From JBOICV01 sp050740255 (GTDB lineage: Bacteria; Pseudomonadota; Gammaproteobacteria; Nevskiales; JBOICV01), in contig JBOICV010000057.1 of NCBI GenBank assembly GCA_050740255.1, positions 1 through 59,440 of the forward strand: a stretch of DNA of 59,440 nucleotides. Direction: 5' to 3'. A program made the translations under genes and the position numbers. The notes under the pieces are model-generated. The model searched no databases. It had not been told where the DNA came from and saw nothing but the letters and a program-made list of their open reading frames with translations. Below are positions 1 through 8,228 of this stretch, piece by piece (the stretch's first letter is position 1; every line of letters begins with the position of its first letter).

Positions 1-5
1 GCTCG

Positions 6-59
6 ACCTCCTTTGACCAAGGAGGTGGTTTATATGCGCGCCTTGAGCGTGCATATAAA
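6..59. repeat. two adjacent perfect inverted repeats upstream of the first SDR
   Basis: Bases 6-13 and 19-26 form a perfect 8-bp inverted repeat with a 5-base loop. Bases 29-37 and 51-59 form a perfect 9-bp repeat, and pairing continues inward through 38-41/47-50 with one G-U pair. The right arm of the first hairpin is itself an AAGGAGG Shine-Dalgarno-like sequence, so folding would hide it. A second GGAGG lies at 62-66. The gene context to the left is outside the window, so this could be a terminator, a leader structure or part of a repeat. Confidence 0.5.
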
Positions 60-110
60 TCGGAGGATTTAACAAGCTCGATGGAAGACCGACTTTTAAG
101 GGGGTACGAG

Positions 111-977
111 ATGAATAAAAATCTTAAAGACGTGGTCGCCGTAGTCACCGGCGCTTCGCGCGGCGCGGGCAAGGGAATTGCGCAGGCACTGGGCGCAGAA
201 GGTGCAACCGTATACGTCACCGGCCGCTCGCAGAAAGAAGGCGATGCGCCGCTGCCCGGCACCATCGCCGCCACCGCCGACGCGGCGACGCGGGCCGGTG
301 GCCAGGGTATCGCCGTCGCCTGCGACCATACGGACGATGCCCAGGTAAAAGCCTTGTTCGAGCGCGTAAAAAAAGAACAAGGCCGGCTGGATATCCTCGT
401 CAACAACGCCACCTTCCTGCACGACGAGCTGATTGAAAAAGGCGGTTTCTGGGAGAAGTCGCTGGAGCTTGCGAATATCCTCGATGTCGGCCTGCGCTCA
501 GCTTACGTGGCGAGCTGGTACGCGGCGAAAATCATGACGGCGCAGAAAAACGGGCTGATCGCCTTCACCTCCTCCTTCGGCGGCAACTGTTATATGCATG
601 GCGCGGCCTACGGCGCGCAAAAAGCGGGCGTGGATCGCTTCGCGCATGACATGGCGATTGATCTTAAAGCCCACAACGTCGTCGCGGTCTCGATCTGGAT
701 GGGTATGCTGAAAACCGACCGCACCAAACGCGTGATGGATCAGGATCCGAGCAAGTATCAAGGCTTCTGGGATATCGCCGAAACCCCGGAATTCACCGGG
801 CATGTCCTGGCGGCGCTGTATCGCGACCCCAAGCGCATGGAGAAATCCGGCAAGGTGTTAATTGGCGCCGAGTTGGCACAGGACTACGGGATCACGGAAG
901 CGGGCGGCAAACACCCCCCGTCGCACCGCGCGATGCTGGGTGGTCCGTCGCAAGTTAACCCGGCCATCGTCGAGTAA
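111..977 (+). CDS. short-chain dehydrogenase/reductase, DHRS1-like
   Basis: This is an NAD(P)-dependent oxidoreductase of the SDR family, 288 residues from the chosen start. The cofactor motif TGASRGAG is at 13-20, NNA at 98-100, and the catalytic set is Ser155, Tyr167 and Lys171. The long loop between the fourth strand and the active site, and the TGRSQKEG region, resemble the DHRS1 subgroup more than bacterial FabG. I chose ATG 111 because AGGGGG lies just upstream; an in-frame ATG at 81 would add ten residues with poor spacing. It heads a same-strand run that includes a second SDR and a methyltransferase. The substrate is unknown; a hydroxy/keto group on a steroid or lipid is an inference from context only. 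Confidence 0.85.
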   Translation: MNKNLKDVVAVVTGASRGAGKGIAQALGAEGATVYVTGRSQKEGDAPLPGTIAATADAATRAGGQGIAVACDHTDDAQVKALFERVKKEQGRLDILVNNATFLHDELIEKGGFWEKSLELANILDVGLRSAYVASWYAAKIMTAQKNGLIAFTSSFGGNCYMHGAAYGAQKAGVDRFAHDMAIDLKAHNVVAVSIWMGMLKTDRTKRVMDQDPSKYQGFWDIAETPEFTGHVLAALYRDPKRMEKSGKVLIGAELAQDYGITEAGGKHPPSHRAMLGGPSQVNPAIVE

Positions 978-994
978 ATGATCCATCGCAAAAA

Positions 995-1026
995 GGCGGG
1001 TTACGGTGCGCGGCACCTAACCCGCC
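995..1026. repeat. REP-like hairpin between the two SDR genes
   Basis: GGCGGGTTA at 995-1003 pairs perfectly with TAACCCGCC at 1018-1026. The inner GGTGC and GCACC continue the stem around a 3-base loop, with one bulged C. There is no T-run, so a bacterial interspersed palindrome is more likely than an intrinsic terminator. It separates two co-directional genes and may affect mRNA stability. Confidence 0.6.
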
Positions 1027-1059
1027 CTACCCGGCTTAACAAGTGAATAAGGAGTAAGC

Positions 1060-1839
1060 ATGGCGCGGCATAAGGACAAGGTAGCGATCGTCACGGGCGG
1101 CGCGCGCGGCATGGGCGCCGCCACCGCGCGGCTGTTCGTGGCCGAAGGTGCGAAGGTGGTCATCGCCGACGTGCTGGACGAGGACGGCAAAAAACTGGCC
1201 GGGGAACTCCAGGGCAAGACCATTTTTGAACATCTGGATGTTACGGAGGAGCAGAACTGGCGGCGCGTGATTGAGAGAACTATCAGCAGCTTCGGCAAAA
1301 TCGACGTGCTGGTGAACAATGCCGGTGTGCTGTTGTTCAAAACCATTGCCGACACCACGAAAGCGGACTTCGAGCGCGTGATTGCCGTGAACCTCGCCGG
1401 CACCTTCCTCGGCGTGAAGCTGGTCGGCGAGCACATGGTCGCGAACAAACGCGGTTCCATCGTCAACATCTCATCGTCCGACGGCATGAAGGGCGCGAAC
1501 GGGCTTGGCGCCTACTGTTCCAGCAAATGGGGCATCCGCGGTCTGACCAAAGTCGCGGCGATGGAATTCGGCCATAGGGGCGTGCGCGTCAACTCCGTGC
1601 ACCCGGGCGGCATAGATACCGCGATGGGCAATCCTTATGGCGAGAAGCGCGAAGACGTGAACAAGCGCTACACCATGGTGCCTTTGCAGCGGGTTGGCGA
1701 TCCGTCCGAAGTGGCCCAGACCAGCCTGTTTCTGGCGAGCGACGAGTCTTCTTATCTCTGCGGCGCCGAGATTGCGGTGGACGGCGGCATGTTGACCGGC
1801 CAGTACTATGTGGGCTTTCCCGGCGCGCCGGGCGTTTGA
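1060..1839 (+). CDS. short-chain dehydrogenase, 3-alpha/20-beta-hydroxysteroid dehydrogenase-like
   Basis: This 259-residue classical SDR has TGGARGMG at 12-19, an acidic Asp37 that suggests NAD preference, NNAG at 86-89, Ser139/140, Tyr152 and Lys156. The spacing and the VDGG motif near the end are those of 3-alpha(20-beta)-hydroxysteroid dehydrogenase and cyclohexanol dehydrogenase relatives. ATG 1060 follows AAGGAG at 1049-1054 with ideal spacing. The gene ends three bases into a TTG-initiated version of the next gene, so the two are probably co-transcribed. A hydroxysteroid role fits the wider cluster but cannot be proved from sequence, because this SDR subgroup acts on many alcohols. Confidence 0.88.
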   Translation: MARHKDKVAIVTGGARGMGAATARLFVAEGAKVVIADVLDEDGKKLAGELQGKTIFEHLDVTEEQNWRRVIERTISSFGKIDVLVNNAGVLLFKTIADTTKADFERVIAVNLAGTFLGVKLVGEHMVANKRGSIVNISSSDGMKGANGLGAYCSSKWGIRGLTKVAAMEFGHRGVRVNSVHPGGIDTAMGNPYGEKREDVNKRYTMVPLQRVGDPSEVAQTSLFLASDESSYLCGAEIAVDGGMLTGQYYVGFPGAPGV

Positions 1840-1856
1840 GCAAAGAACACCGACCC

Positions 1857-2699
1857 ATGGCCACAGTGCACAATTCGGAAAAAGTCAGCCCCACCGCCTA
1901 CGCCACCGGCTACCTCTGGTACCGGCTAGGCCTTTCGCATCCGGCCATGGCGACGCCGCAGGGCAAGCGGCTGGACCGTCCGTTCCGATTGTTGATGAAG
2001 GCGCTTGGCGGCGGTACTTTCGAAACCCTGATGCTCGCGCGGCACAAGGGTATTGATGGGCTGCTGTCACGCGCCATTGAAGGAGGGAAGGTCGGCCAGG
2101 TAATCGAAATCGCCGCCGGCCTGTCGGGCCGCGGCATTCGCATGATGCAGCGCTATGGTGATCGTCTGACTTATGTTGAAACCGACCTGCCCCATATGGC
2201 GGCGCTCAAACGCCGCTTGTTGACTGAAGCGGGTCTCCTCTCAGCACGGCATCAAGTGATGGAGATCAATGCGCTAACAGACGAAGGCCCGCATTCGCTG
2301 GCCGAGGTCGCGCGCACACTGGATCCGAAGCTGGGTACGGCGATCATCACCGAAGGCCTGATGAATTATCTCGACCACGATTCGGCGAAAGCAGTCTGGC
2401 AGCGCATCGCCCGGAATCTGCGTGGCTTTCCCCACGGGCTTTATCTGGCAGACGTGTATTTAACGAGTCAGAATCGTGGCGTCGGCGCGATCGTGTTCGG
2501 CGCGGTGCTGTCGTCCTTCGTGCGCGGGCGCCTGCACATTCATTTCGACTCGCCGCAGCACGGCGTGGAAATTATGCGGGCTGCGGGTTTCCGCTCGGCC
2601 ATCATCCACCAGACGCGGGACTTGCCGGAAACCCGCGAACTGGCGCAACAGCGTGGCGGAGATCGTGTCCGGGTGCTGGAAGCCCACGTGCCGGCCTAG
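1857..2699 (+). CDS. class I SAM-dependent methyltransferase, leucine carboxyl methyltransferase (LCMT) family
   Basis: About 280 residues. The stretch VIEIAAGLSGRG is the glycine-rich SAM-binding motif I, VETDLP follows as the acidic motif II, and ITEGLMNYL is typical of the LCMT/PPM fold that contains COG3315 O-methyltransferases. The start is uncertain. ATG 1857 is preferred; a TTG at 1836 would overlap the stop of the upstream SDR by four bases and could be used by coupling, and neither has a strong Shine-Dalgarno. The methyl acceptor is not predictable. No membrane segment or signal peptide is visible, so it should be cytoplasmic. Confidence 0.75.
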   Translation: MATVHNSEKVSPTAYATGYLWYRLGLSHPAMATPQGKRLDRPFRLLMKALGGGTFETLMLARHKGIDGLLSRAIEGGKVGQVIEIAAGLSGRGIRMMQRYGDRLTYVETDLPHMAALKRRLLTEAGLLSARHQVMEINALTDEGPHSLAEVARTLDPKLGTAIITEGLMNYLDHDSAKAVWQRIARNLRGFPHGLYLADVYLTSQNRGVGAIVFGAVLSSFVRGRLHIHFDSPQHGVEIMRAAGFRSAIIHQTRDLPETRELAQQRGGDRVRVLEAHVPA

Positions 2700-2748
2700 G
2701 TCGCAGGGTTTATGCTGCAAGCATAATTCGAACCACGGGGGGTGGGTT

Positions 2749-3831
2749 ATGACGGGTTATCACGTGAATGCTGCAAAGGGTCGCTTGGCCGGACTCGTCC
2801 TGCTGGCCAGCGTTTTAGGCCTGCTTTGCGCCTGTGATAGCGACGGCATTCAAATAGGGTCAGAGCAGTCAGTTTTCAATCGCGTCGCGGGATCCTCGCA
2901 GGCGGGCTTCGTGGACGGCCCCCACGATGTTGCGCGCTTCAGCAACCCGGTCAACGTCGAGGTGGCATCGGACGGCAGGGTTTATGTCGCCGACTTCGAC
3001 AATGATGCAATCCGCGTCATTTCCACCACCGGCGTAGTCAGCACCCTGGTCAGGCCCGCGGATGTATTGCCGCTCACATTTTCCAGGCCCTTCGGGCTCA
3101 CCATCGCGCCCGACGGCTTTCTCTATGTGCAGACCGACGGCAACGATGTGGGTGCGCGCGATGCGACGACCGGTACCGTCTGGCGCGTGGATCTCGGCAC
3201 GGGCATGGCCACCGTGGTGGCGCGTAATCTCGGGCGACCACGCGGCCTGCAGGCGCTGGCCAATGGCATGATTGCGATGAGCGATCTCGCCCACCATGTT
3301 GTCACGATTCTGAATCCCGCGACCGGCGTGGAAACGCTGCTGGCTGGCGCCAACGACACACCCGGTTTCGTCAATGCCGCCGGGCCAGCGGCACGCTTCA
3401 GCCGGCCGTACGGGCTGGCGCTGCTGCCCGATGGCTCCCTGCTCGTCGCCGACCAGGACAACGACAGGCTGCGGCAGGTCACGCTGGCGGGTGTTGTCAC
3501 GACCTTCGCCGGCACCGGTGTGGCGGGCACACAGAACGGACCGGTCGCAACCGCAAGCTTCAATGCTCCGCAGGATGTGGCGATTGCCGGCGCGGACACC
3601 TACGTCGCTGACCATGACAACTTCCTGATCCGGCGTATCAATGCCGGAAATGTCACTACCCAGGCCGGTAACGGCATGCAGGATTTTGCCGATGGTGAAG
3701 GTAGCGCCGCGTCGTTTTTCGGCATGGAAGGCATCGCGCTCAATGCTAGCGGCTCCATCCTCTGGATTGCCGACGGCAACAACGGCAACGGCGATCCCTT
3801 CAACCGGGTACGTCGCCTGAACGTACCCTGA
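2749..3831 (+). CDS. secreted lipoprotein with NHL-type beta-propeller
   Basis: 360 residues from ATG 2749, which follows a GGGGGGTGGG purine run. The N-terminus has a hydrophobic stretch ending in the lipobox LCAC, followed by Asp at +2, which in enterobacteria favours retention in the inner membrane. The rest is a series of NHL repeats, seen as recurring GLAIAPDG/GLALLPDG, YVADFDNDAIRVI and VADQDNDRLRQV strands, and should fold as a six-bladed propeller. The propeller gives no catalytic prediction; such proteins bind ligands or partners outside the cytoplasm. It is the first of four extracytoplasmic propellers in the window. Confidence 0.8.
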   Translation: MTGYHVNAAKGRLAGLVLLASVLGLLCACDSDGIQIGSEQSVFNRVAGSSQAGFVDGPHDVARFSNPVNVEVASDGRVYVADFDNDAIRVISTTGVVSTLVRPADVLPLTFSRPFGLTIAPDGFLYVQTDGNDVGARDATTGTVWRVDLGTGMATVVARNLGRPRGLQALANGMIAMSDLAHHVVTILNPATGVETLLAGANDTPGFVNAAGPAARFSRPYGLALLPDGSLLVADQDNDRLRQVTLAGVVTTFAGTGVAGTQNGPVATASFNAPQDVAIAGADTYVADHDNFLIRRINAGNVTTQAGNGMQDFADGEGSAASFFGMEGIALNASGSILWIADGNNGNGDPFNRVRRLNVP

Positions 3832-3923
3832 CTCCGGTAAATTCCGCGACACCGGAGCGCGACATTCCCGATCTGACCGGCGTGTATTTCCTGCAAGACA
3901 AGCTACCCGAGCCGGAGGCTGCC

Positions 3924-4736
3924 GTGACTGAAGCTGCTTCACCCGAATCCACGGCGGAGAAAGTCACCGTCGAGCGCCGCGGGCACCTGCTGCTGATCGG
4001 GCTTAACCGGCCAGACAAGCTCAATGCCTTCGATCCCGAGATGATCGGCCAGTTGGCGCGCGCCTACACGCTGCTGGCCAAAGACCGCGAGTTGCGCTGC
4101 GGCGTGTTGTGGGCGCGCGGTCGCTACTTCACCAGCGGGCTGGACCTGGCCGCCATCGTCAAGCACATGCCGCGTGAATTCTTCTCGCCGATCATTCCGC
4201 GCGGCACGATCGACCCCTGGGGCATCACCACCGAGCCCTGTCCCAAGCCCATCGTGACGGCGGTGCAGGGCCGCTGCTTCACGCTGGGCATCGAGTTGCT
4301 GCTCTGCGGCCAGGTGACGATCGCATCGGAAGACGCCATCTTCACCCAGTACGAAGTCAACCGCGGCCTGTTTCCATTCGGTGGCGGCACGGTGCGCTGG
4401 CCGCTCGCGGTCGGCACCCAGAACGCCTACCGCTACCTGCTGACCGGCGAGGATCTGGACGCCGCCGAAGCCTTGCGCATCGGCCTGGTGCAGCGCGTGG
4501 TGTCGGCGGAGCATTGCCTGCCGGCGGCGATCGAGATGGCGCAGAAGATCGCCGCGAACGCACCGCTCGGCGTGCAGGCGGTGCTGCGTAACTCACGACT
4601 CAGCCAGTCGAAAGGCGTGAAGACCGCGCTGCGCAAGCTGCGCTGGCAATTCCTGCGCTTGATCCTGAGCAAGGACGCGCGGCGCGGCGTCGCGGCCTTC
4701 AAGGCGCGCACGACCGCCGAATTCAAGGGCGACTGA
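3924..4736 (+). CDS. enoyl-CoA hydratase/isomerase (crotonase) family
   Basis: Crotonase-fold protein of 270 residues. LNRPDKLNAFD marks the N-terminal crotonase signature. The first oxyanion-hole segment is RYFTSGLDL and the second is RCFTLGIELLLCG. Both catalytic glutamates of true hydratases appear to be present, one in GIELL and one in QYEVNRGLFPFGGG. GTG 3924 is chosen because GGAGG at 3914-3918 is five bases upstream; a GTG at 3882 has no such support and gives a long low-complexity leader. It probably hydrates an enoyl-CoA from beta-oxidation of a side chain or opened ring. It sits between two lipoprotein genes on the same strand. Confidence 0.88.
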   Translation: MTEAASPESTAEKVTVERRGHLLLIGLNRPDKLNAFDPEMIGQLARAYTLLAKDRELRCGVLWARGRYFTSGLDLAAIVKHMPREFFSPIIPRGTIDPWGITTEPCPKPIVTAVQGRCFTLGIELLLCGQVTIASEDAIFTQYEVNRGLFPFGGGTVRWPLAVGTQNAYRYLLTGEDLDAAEALRIGLVQRVVSAEHCLPAAIEMAQKIAANAPLGVQAVLRNSRLSQSKGVKTALRKLRWQFLRLILSKDARRGVAAFKARTTAEFKGD

Positions 4737-4742
4737 GGGACG

Positions 4743-4952
4743 ATGGAATTGTTGTTCGATTCCCTGACTCCCTTCACCCCGATGCAGTGGCACCAGGGCT
4801 TGCTGCTGGCCTTCTTCGCATCGTCGATCCTAGTGTTTACTGTCCTGAAGTTCTTTCTTTGGAGGAGGCATCCGTGGAACCACGCAGGAACTGGGCTTAC
4901 TGGATCACACCCGGCTTGCTGTCGCTGCTCTTGGGCACATTTCTCGCTTTAA
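4743..4952 (+). CDS. possible small membrane protein overlapping the next gene
   Basis: A 69-codon frame starts six bases after the crotonase stop, with GAGG at 4735-4738 as a possible ribosome site. Residues about 18-40 form one convincing hydrophobic helix (LLLAFFASSILVFTVLKFFL) followed by WRR, as in a single-pass protein with positive residues on the inner side. Its last 79 bases overlap the start of the TolB-like lipoprotein in another frame, and that C-terminal part looks like a shadow. It may be a real small protein coupled to the downstream gene, or chance. Confidence 0.3.
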   Translation: MELLFDSLTPFTPMQWHQGLLLAFFASSILVFTVLKFFLWRRHPWNHAGTGLTGSHPACCRCSWAHFSL

Positions 4953-6301
4953 CAGCTTGCAAAGACCGTGACACGCCAATCGCTCCCGGCGGGGCGAATG
5001 CAAATTCTGCCCTGCGCGCCGACAACAGCGTGCCCGGCACTTATCACGATCCCGCCGAGCGCTGCGTAAGCCCGGCGACTGATCCCACCACGCCCGCCGT
5101 ACCGGTAGCGGTATGGATGCGGACGGACAAGGCCATCGTCTCCGATAAGCCCAGCCCGTACCTGACCGCGGACTTCGTCAGGGAAATCAATTCCTACACT
5201 TTCGACCAGGCGCCAAGCTGGGCGCGCAGCGGTCGCGTCATCGCCAACCTCGACGGCGACCGCACGCAGATTTACAACTCCAAGCTGGACGGCACCGACC
5301 AGCACTGCCTCAGCTGCGATCATCCCAACAACAACACCGGCAACGGCCAGCCGGCGGAGAACGGTCTGGCGCATGAACGGCCGCAAGGCGACTGGATTCT
5401 GTTCCACTCCACACGCGGGCACTCGATCGTCTACGGCGGCGCCGGTCTGGGCGGCGTGGGCGACGCGCTCTGGGTCATGCGACCGGACGGCTCCTGTCCG
5501 GTGCAGCTCACCGGCATCGGCGGCGCGGGCGAGTTGACCAACGACTTCCACGCCTACTGGTCGCCGGACGGCAAGCACATCATCTGGACGCACATCTCCG
5601 GCAATTTTCAGATTGACGACCTCAGCAACGGCACCGAATTCACCATCCGTCTCGCCGATTTCGTGGACGATGGCAGCAAGCCGCCGCACCTGGAGAACAT
5701 CACCATCGTCGGCCCGCGTGGCGAGAACTATGAAACCCAGCCCTGGGCGCCGGACGGCAGCGGTTTTCTTTTTCAGTACTCCAACGCCGGCCAGAATCAG
5801 GAGGTCTACTACATGCGCCTGTTCGGTAACGGCGCAACGCCACTGACGCCGCAGGTGCAGCAGCTCACCGACGACCATCCGGGCTGGGACGAGCAGGCCG
5901 TGTTCACGCCGGACATGTCCGCCATCATTTATATGTCCGGCCGCGACTGCCCGACTTGTCTCTACACCCTCCAGACCACGCTCACGCAGTTGCTGGGCGT
6001 GCCACAGTTACCGCAAGGCCTCGACGGCATTGTTTACATACCCATCTTCTTCGGCGCCGTACTGCCGGCGTTCGCCCTGCCGCCGAGTTTGCTTGGTTTC
6101 AAGACCGATCTTTACCTGCTTGACCTGCACACCAAGGCCCTGCGCCGCCTGACCGATGATGATGGCGTGATTCCGGAGTTCTATTTCGACTTTGAAGGTA
6201 AAAAGTTGATCTGGTCAGAGAACCACATCTACGGCGAGAACGGCGTGCCGCTGATGTTCACCAACAATACGCAAACGGCGTATTTCGAGGGGCTACCTTA
6301 G
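4874..6301 (+). CDS. secreted lipoprotein with TolB-like (PD40) beta-propeller
   Basis: 475 residues from GTG 4874, which has GGAGGAGG at 4861-4868 five bases upstream; a GTG at 4787 is possible but lacks this site. The signal peptide ends in the lipobox LTAC. Repeats of the WSPDGKHIIW and WAPDGSGFLF kind are PD40/TolB-type propeller blades, and a late blade reads LRRLTDDDGVIPEF. Conserved cysteines (HCLSC, RDCPTC) suggest disulfides in the periplasm or outside. A binding or scaffold role is likely; I cannot name a ligand. It ends the first plus-strand run. Confidence 0.78.
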   Translation: MEPRRNWAYWITPGLLSLLLGTFLALTACKDRDTPIAPGGANANSALRADNSVPGTYHDPAERCVSPATDPTTPAVPVAVWMRTDKAIVSDKPSPYLTADFVREINSYTFDQAPSWARSGRVIANLDGDRTQIYNSKLDGTDQHCLSCDHPNNNTGNGQPAENGLAHERPQGDWILFHSTRGHSIVYGGAGLGGVGDALWVMRPDGSCPVQLTGIGGAGELTNDFHAYWSPDGKHIIWTHISGNFQIDDLSNGTEFTIRLADFVDDGSKPPHLENITIVGPRGENYETQPWAPDGSGFLFQYSNAGQNQEVYYMRLFGNGATPLTPQVQQLTDDHPGWDEQAVFTPDMSAIIYMSGRDCPTCLYTLQTTLTQLLGVPQLPQGLDGIVYIPIFFGAVLPAFALPPSLLGFKTDLYLLDLHTKALRRLTDDDGVIPEFYFDFEGKKLIWSENHIYGENGVPLMFTNNTQTAYFEGLP

Positions 6302-6404
6302 CTATCACTCCAAAGCGGACGGCCGTGGCCTGTAATGTGAGCGCGTCAGAAATAGAAGAAGTGGGGTCGGAGCGCACTGACCCGATAGTTGCGCTATCAA
6401 CTCC

Positions 6405-7472
6405 TCAGCGCGGCGGCTGGCCGAGAGTCGATCGTTCTCTCTGTGCTCTTCGAAGCTCCCTCATGCGTCCATACCCGACCAGCCTCCTGGTCTTCTCATC
6501 CCAAAGACGCAGGGTTAACGAGTGCAAGCTGGAGAATAGAGTGATGGGTTGCACCTGCTGGAACAGCGGGTCTGCCTCATGGCATTTCTGCAGATAGTAG
6601 TTGGGAATGCGCGTGCTGAGATGATGGATGTGATGAAAGCCGATGCTGCCAGTGAACCACTGCAGAATCTTCGGCAGTTTATAAAACGAGCTGCCCTGTA
6701 ACGCGGTTGCTGTGTAATCCCATTTATCTCCGCGTTCCCAGTAAACGCTCTCGAATTGATGTTGCACGTAGAACATCCACACGCCCGCCGCACCACCCAC
6801 CATGACGATCGTCAACTGGATCAACAGATACGCCTTGATGCCGAATATCCAACTCAGCGCAACGACCCAACAGAGCAGCGCCAGGTTGGTCCACCATACG
6901 GAGTGACGTTCGCGTGCGGGTGCCTGAGGTGACGGAAAGCGCGGCATTATCACGAACATCAGCACGGGCCCCAGGACCAGCAGCACGAACGGATTGCGTA
7001 TAAACGAATAGGCAAACCGTTTACCGCGGGACGACTCGAGGTATTCCTGCACCGTCATCGTCCACACATCGCCCATGCCGCGTTGGTCCAGTTTGCCCGC
7101 GCTGTTGTGGTGGATGGCGTGTCCCCAACGCCACTGATAATAGGGCGTCAGCGTCAGCACGCCGGCGATGAACCCGACGATGTCATTGGCCCGCCGCGAT
7201 TTGAATAACGAGCCGTGCCCGCAGTCGTGGAAAATAATGAAGATGCGCACGAGGAACGCCCCTGCCAGCACCGCCAATGGCATTGTGAGCCACCACGACA
7301 CCGCCAGACTGAGATACATGAGATACCAGAGCAGCAGATACGGAACGAATGTATTGGTGAGTTGCCACAATGTTCGCCAGGTCGAAGGTTGTTGGTATTT
7401 TTCGACAACCTGCTTCCACGCGGACCTGTCCGCCGGATGGAAATCTGGGATTGAGCTTGAATAACTGGCCAT
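6405..7472 (-). CDS. membrane fatty acid desaturase
   Basis: Di-iron membrane desaturase of 355 residues with all three histidine boxes: HDCGH at 82-86, HAIHH at 118-122 and HHIHH in the C-terminal third. Hydrophobic segments near 43-80, 95-110 and between boxes two and three match the four-helix topology of the acyl-lipid DesA/delta-12 group. The N-terminal FHPADRSAW also resembles that group. ATG 7472 has AAGGG immediately upstream; a longer frame to 7538 has no support. It should introduce a double bond into membrane-lipid acyl chains, using an electron donor not encoded beside it. The gene is divergent from the small membrane gene at 7760. Confidence 0.9.
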   Translation of the reverse strand: MASYSSSIPDFHPADRSAWKQVVEKYQQPSTWRTLWQLTNTFVPYLLLWYLMYLSLAVSWWLTMPLAVLAGAFLVRIFIIFHDCGHGSLFKSRRANDIVGFIAGVLTLTPYYQWRWGHAIHHNSAGKLDQRGMGDVWTMTVQEYLESSRGKRFAYSFIRNPFVLLVLGPVLMFVIMPRFPSPQAPARERHSVWWTNLALLCWVVALSWIFGIKAYLLIQLTIVMVGGAAGVWMFYVQHQFESVYWERGDKWDYTATALQGSSFYKLPKILQWFTGSIGFHHIHHLSTRIPNYYLQKCHEADPLFQQVQPITLFSSLHSLTLRLWDEKTRRLVGYGRMRELRRAQRERSTLGQPPR

Positions 7473-7759
7473 AACCCTTGTCTCTTGCGCGTCTTTTGAA
7501 TCACCGCAGCAGCAGTGGCGCAGCGCGGATTGCGGCAACGCCCTGACTGGCGGCCGCTAATTCAATTACGAACTTCGTGCGGAAAAGGCAAGCATCGCTC
7601 TATTCAGCATTGAAATAAAGCATAAACCGATCTGCGGTAGTCCGTATGTGCGGTATCGCACATGACCGAGAACGGCCAAATACGACCGGAAAGGGCCTTG
7701 CCGCGACAGCAACGTCGTTGACTGTTAAGGTTTTGGGGACCCAGCATGGAGCTTGGAAA
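7473..7759. promoter_or_regulatory. divergent intergenic region with an 18-bp palindrome
   Basis: This 287-base spacer lies between the divergent desaturase and DUF4345 genes and must hold both promoters. ATGTGCG at 7646-7652 is mirrored by CGCACAT at 7657-7663 around a 4-base centre, a form typical of a dimeric regulator site. I cannot place -35/-10 boxes with confidence. Confidence 0.35.
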
Positions 7760-8134
7760 ATGACCGGTTATCTGATCGTCACAGGAATACTCTTTCTGAT
7801 CGTAGGACTTCGCGCTCTGCTAAAGCCGATAGCTGCCGTCGCAACTCCCTATTCGCTCAATGCCGAAGGGGTGGATGCAAGGAACTATCTTCGATCCGGT
7901 GCGGGTGGCGTAACGATTGCGTGCGCCGCAGTACTGATTGCTGGCGGCCTGATGCCGGCATTGAGTTTCGCAGCCACGGTGCTCGCGGTAACCGTTCTGG
8001 GTGGATTGGTATTTGGTCGCCTGGTCAGCCTCGCACTCGATGGCAATCCAGGCCCCGTACCCTGGATCTCCGGGGTACTCGAAGCGCTGGGGTTTGCATT
8101 TGGCGCGTACTGGCTGATTAAGTCATTTAGTTAG
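7760..8134 (+). CDS. small membrane protein, DUF4345-like
   Basis: 124 residues from ATG 7760, with GGAG at 7748-7751 at good spacing. It has four hydrophobic segments, near 3-20, 46-64, 68-88 and 104-122, and a central RNYLRSGAGG motif resembling the conserved NxxRS-GG region of DUF4345 proteins. These are small inner-membrane proteins with no defined activity. It stands alone on the plus strand, divergent from the desaturase and convergent with the SDR at 8229. Confidence 0.65.
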   Translation: MTGYLIVTGILFLIVGLRALLKPIAAVATPYSLNAEGVDARNYLRSGAGGVTIACAAVLIAGGLMPALSFAATVLAVTVLGGLVFGRLVSLALDGNPGPVPWISGVLEALGFAFGAYWLIKSFS

Positions 8135-8228
8135 CTATCGGTTACAGCCGAAAACAGGGTGCCTTAGACCGCTGCCACGAGATCGCTTCGCCATTGCATT
8201 CCTCGCGATTACGAATAACCGGATTTTG

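Noticed and set aside
2476..2748. Upstream extension of the NHL lipoprotein gene
   Set aside because: It overlaps the methyltransferase gene in another frame and would bury the signal peptide; ATG 2749 with a purine-rich site explains the protein.
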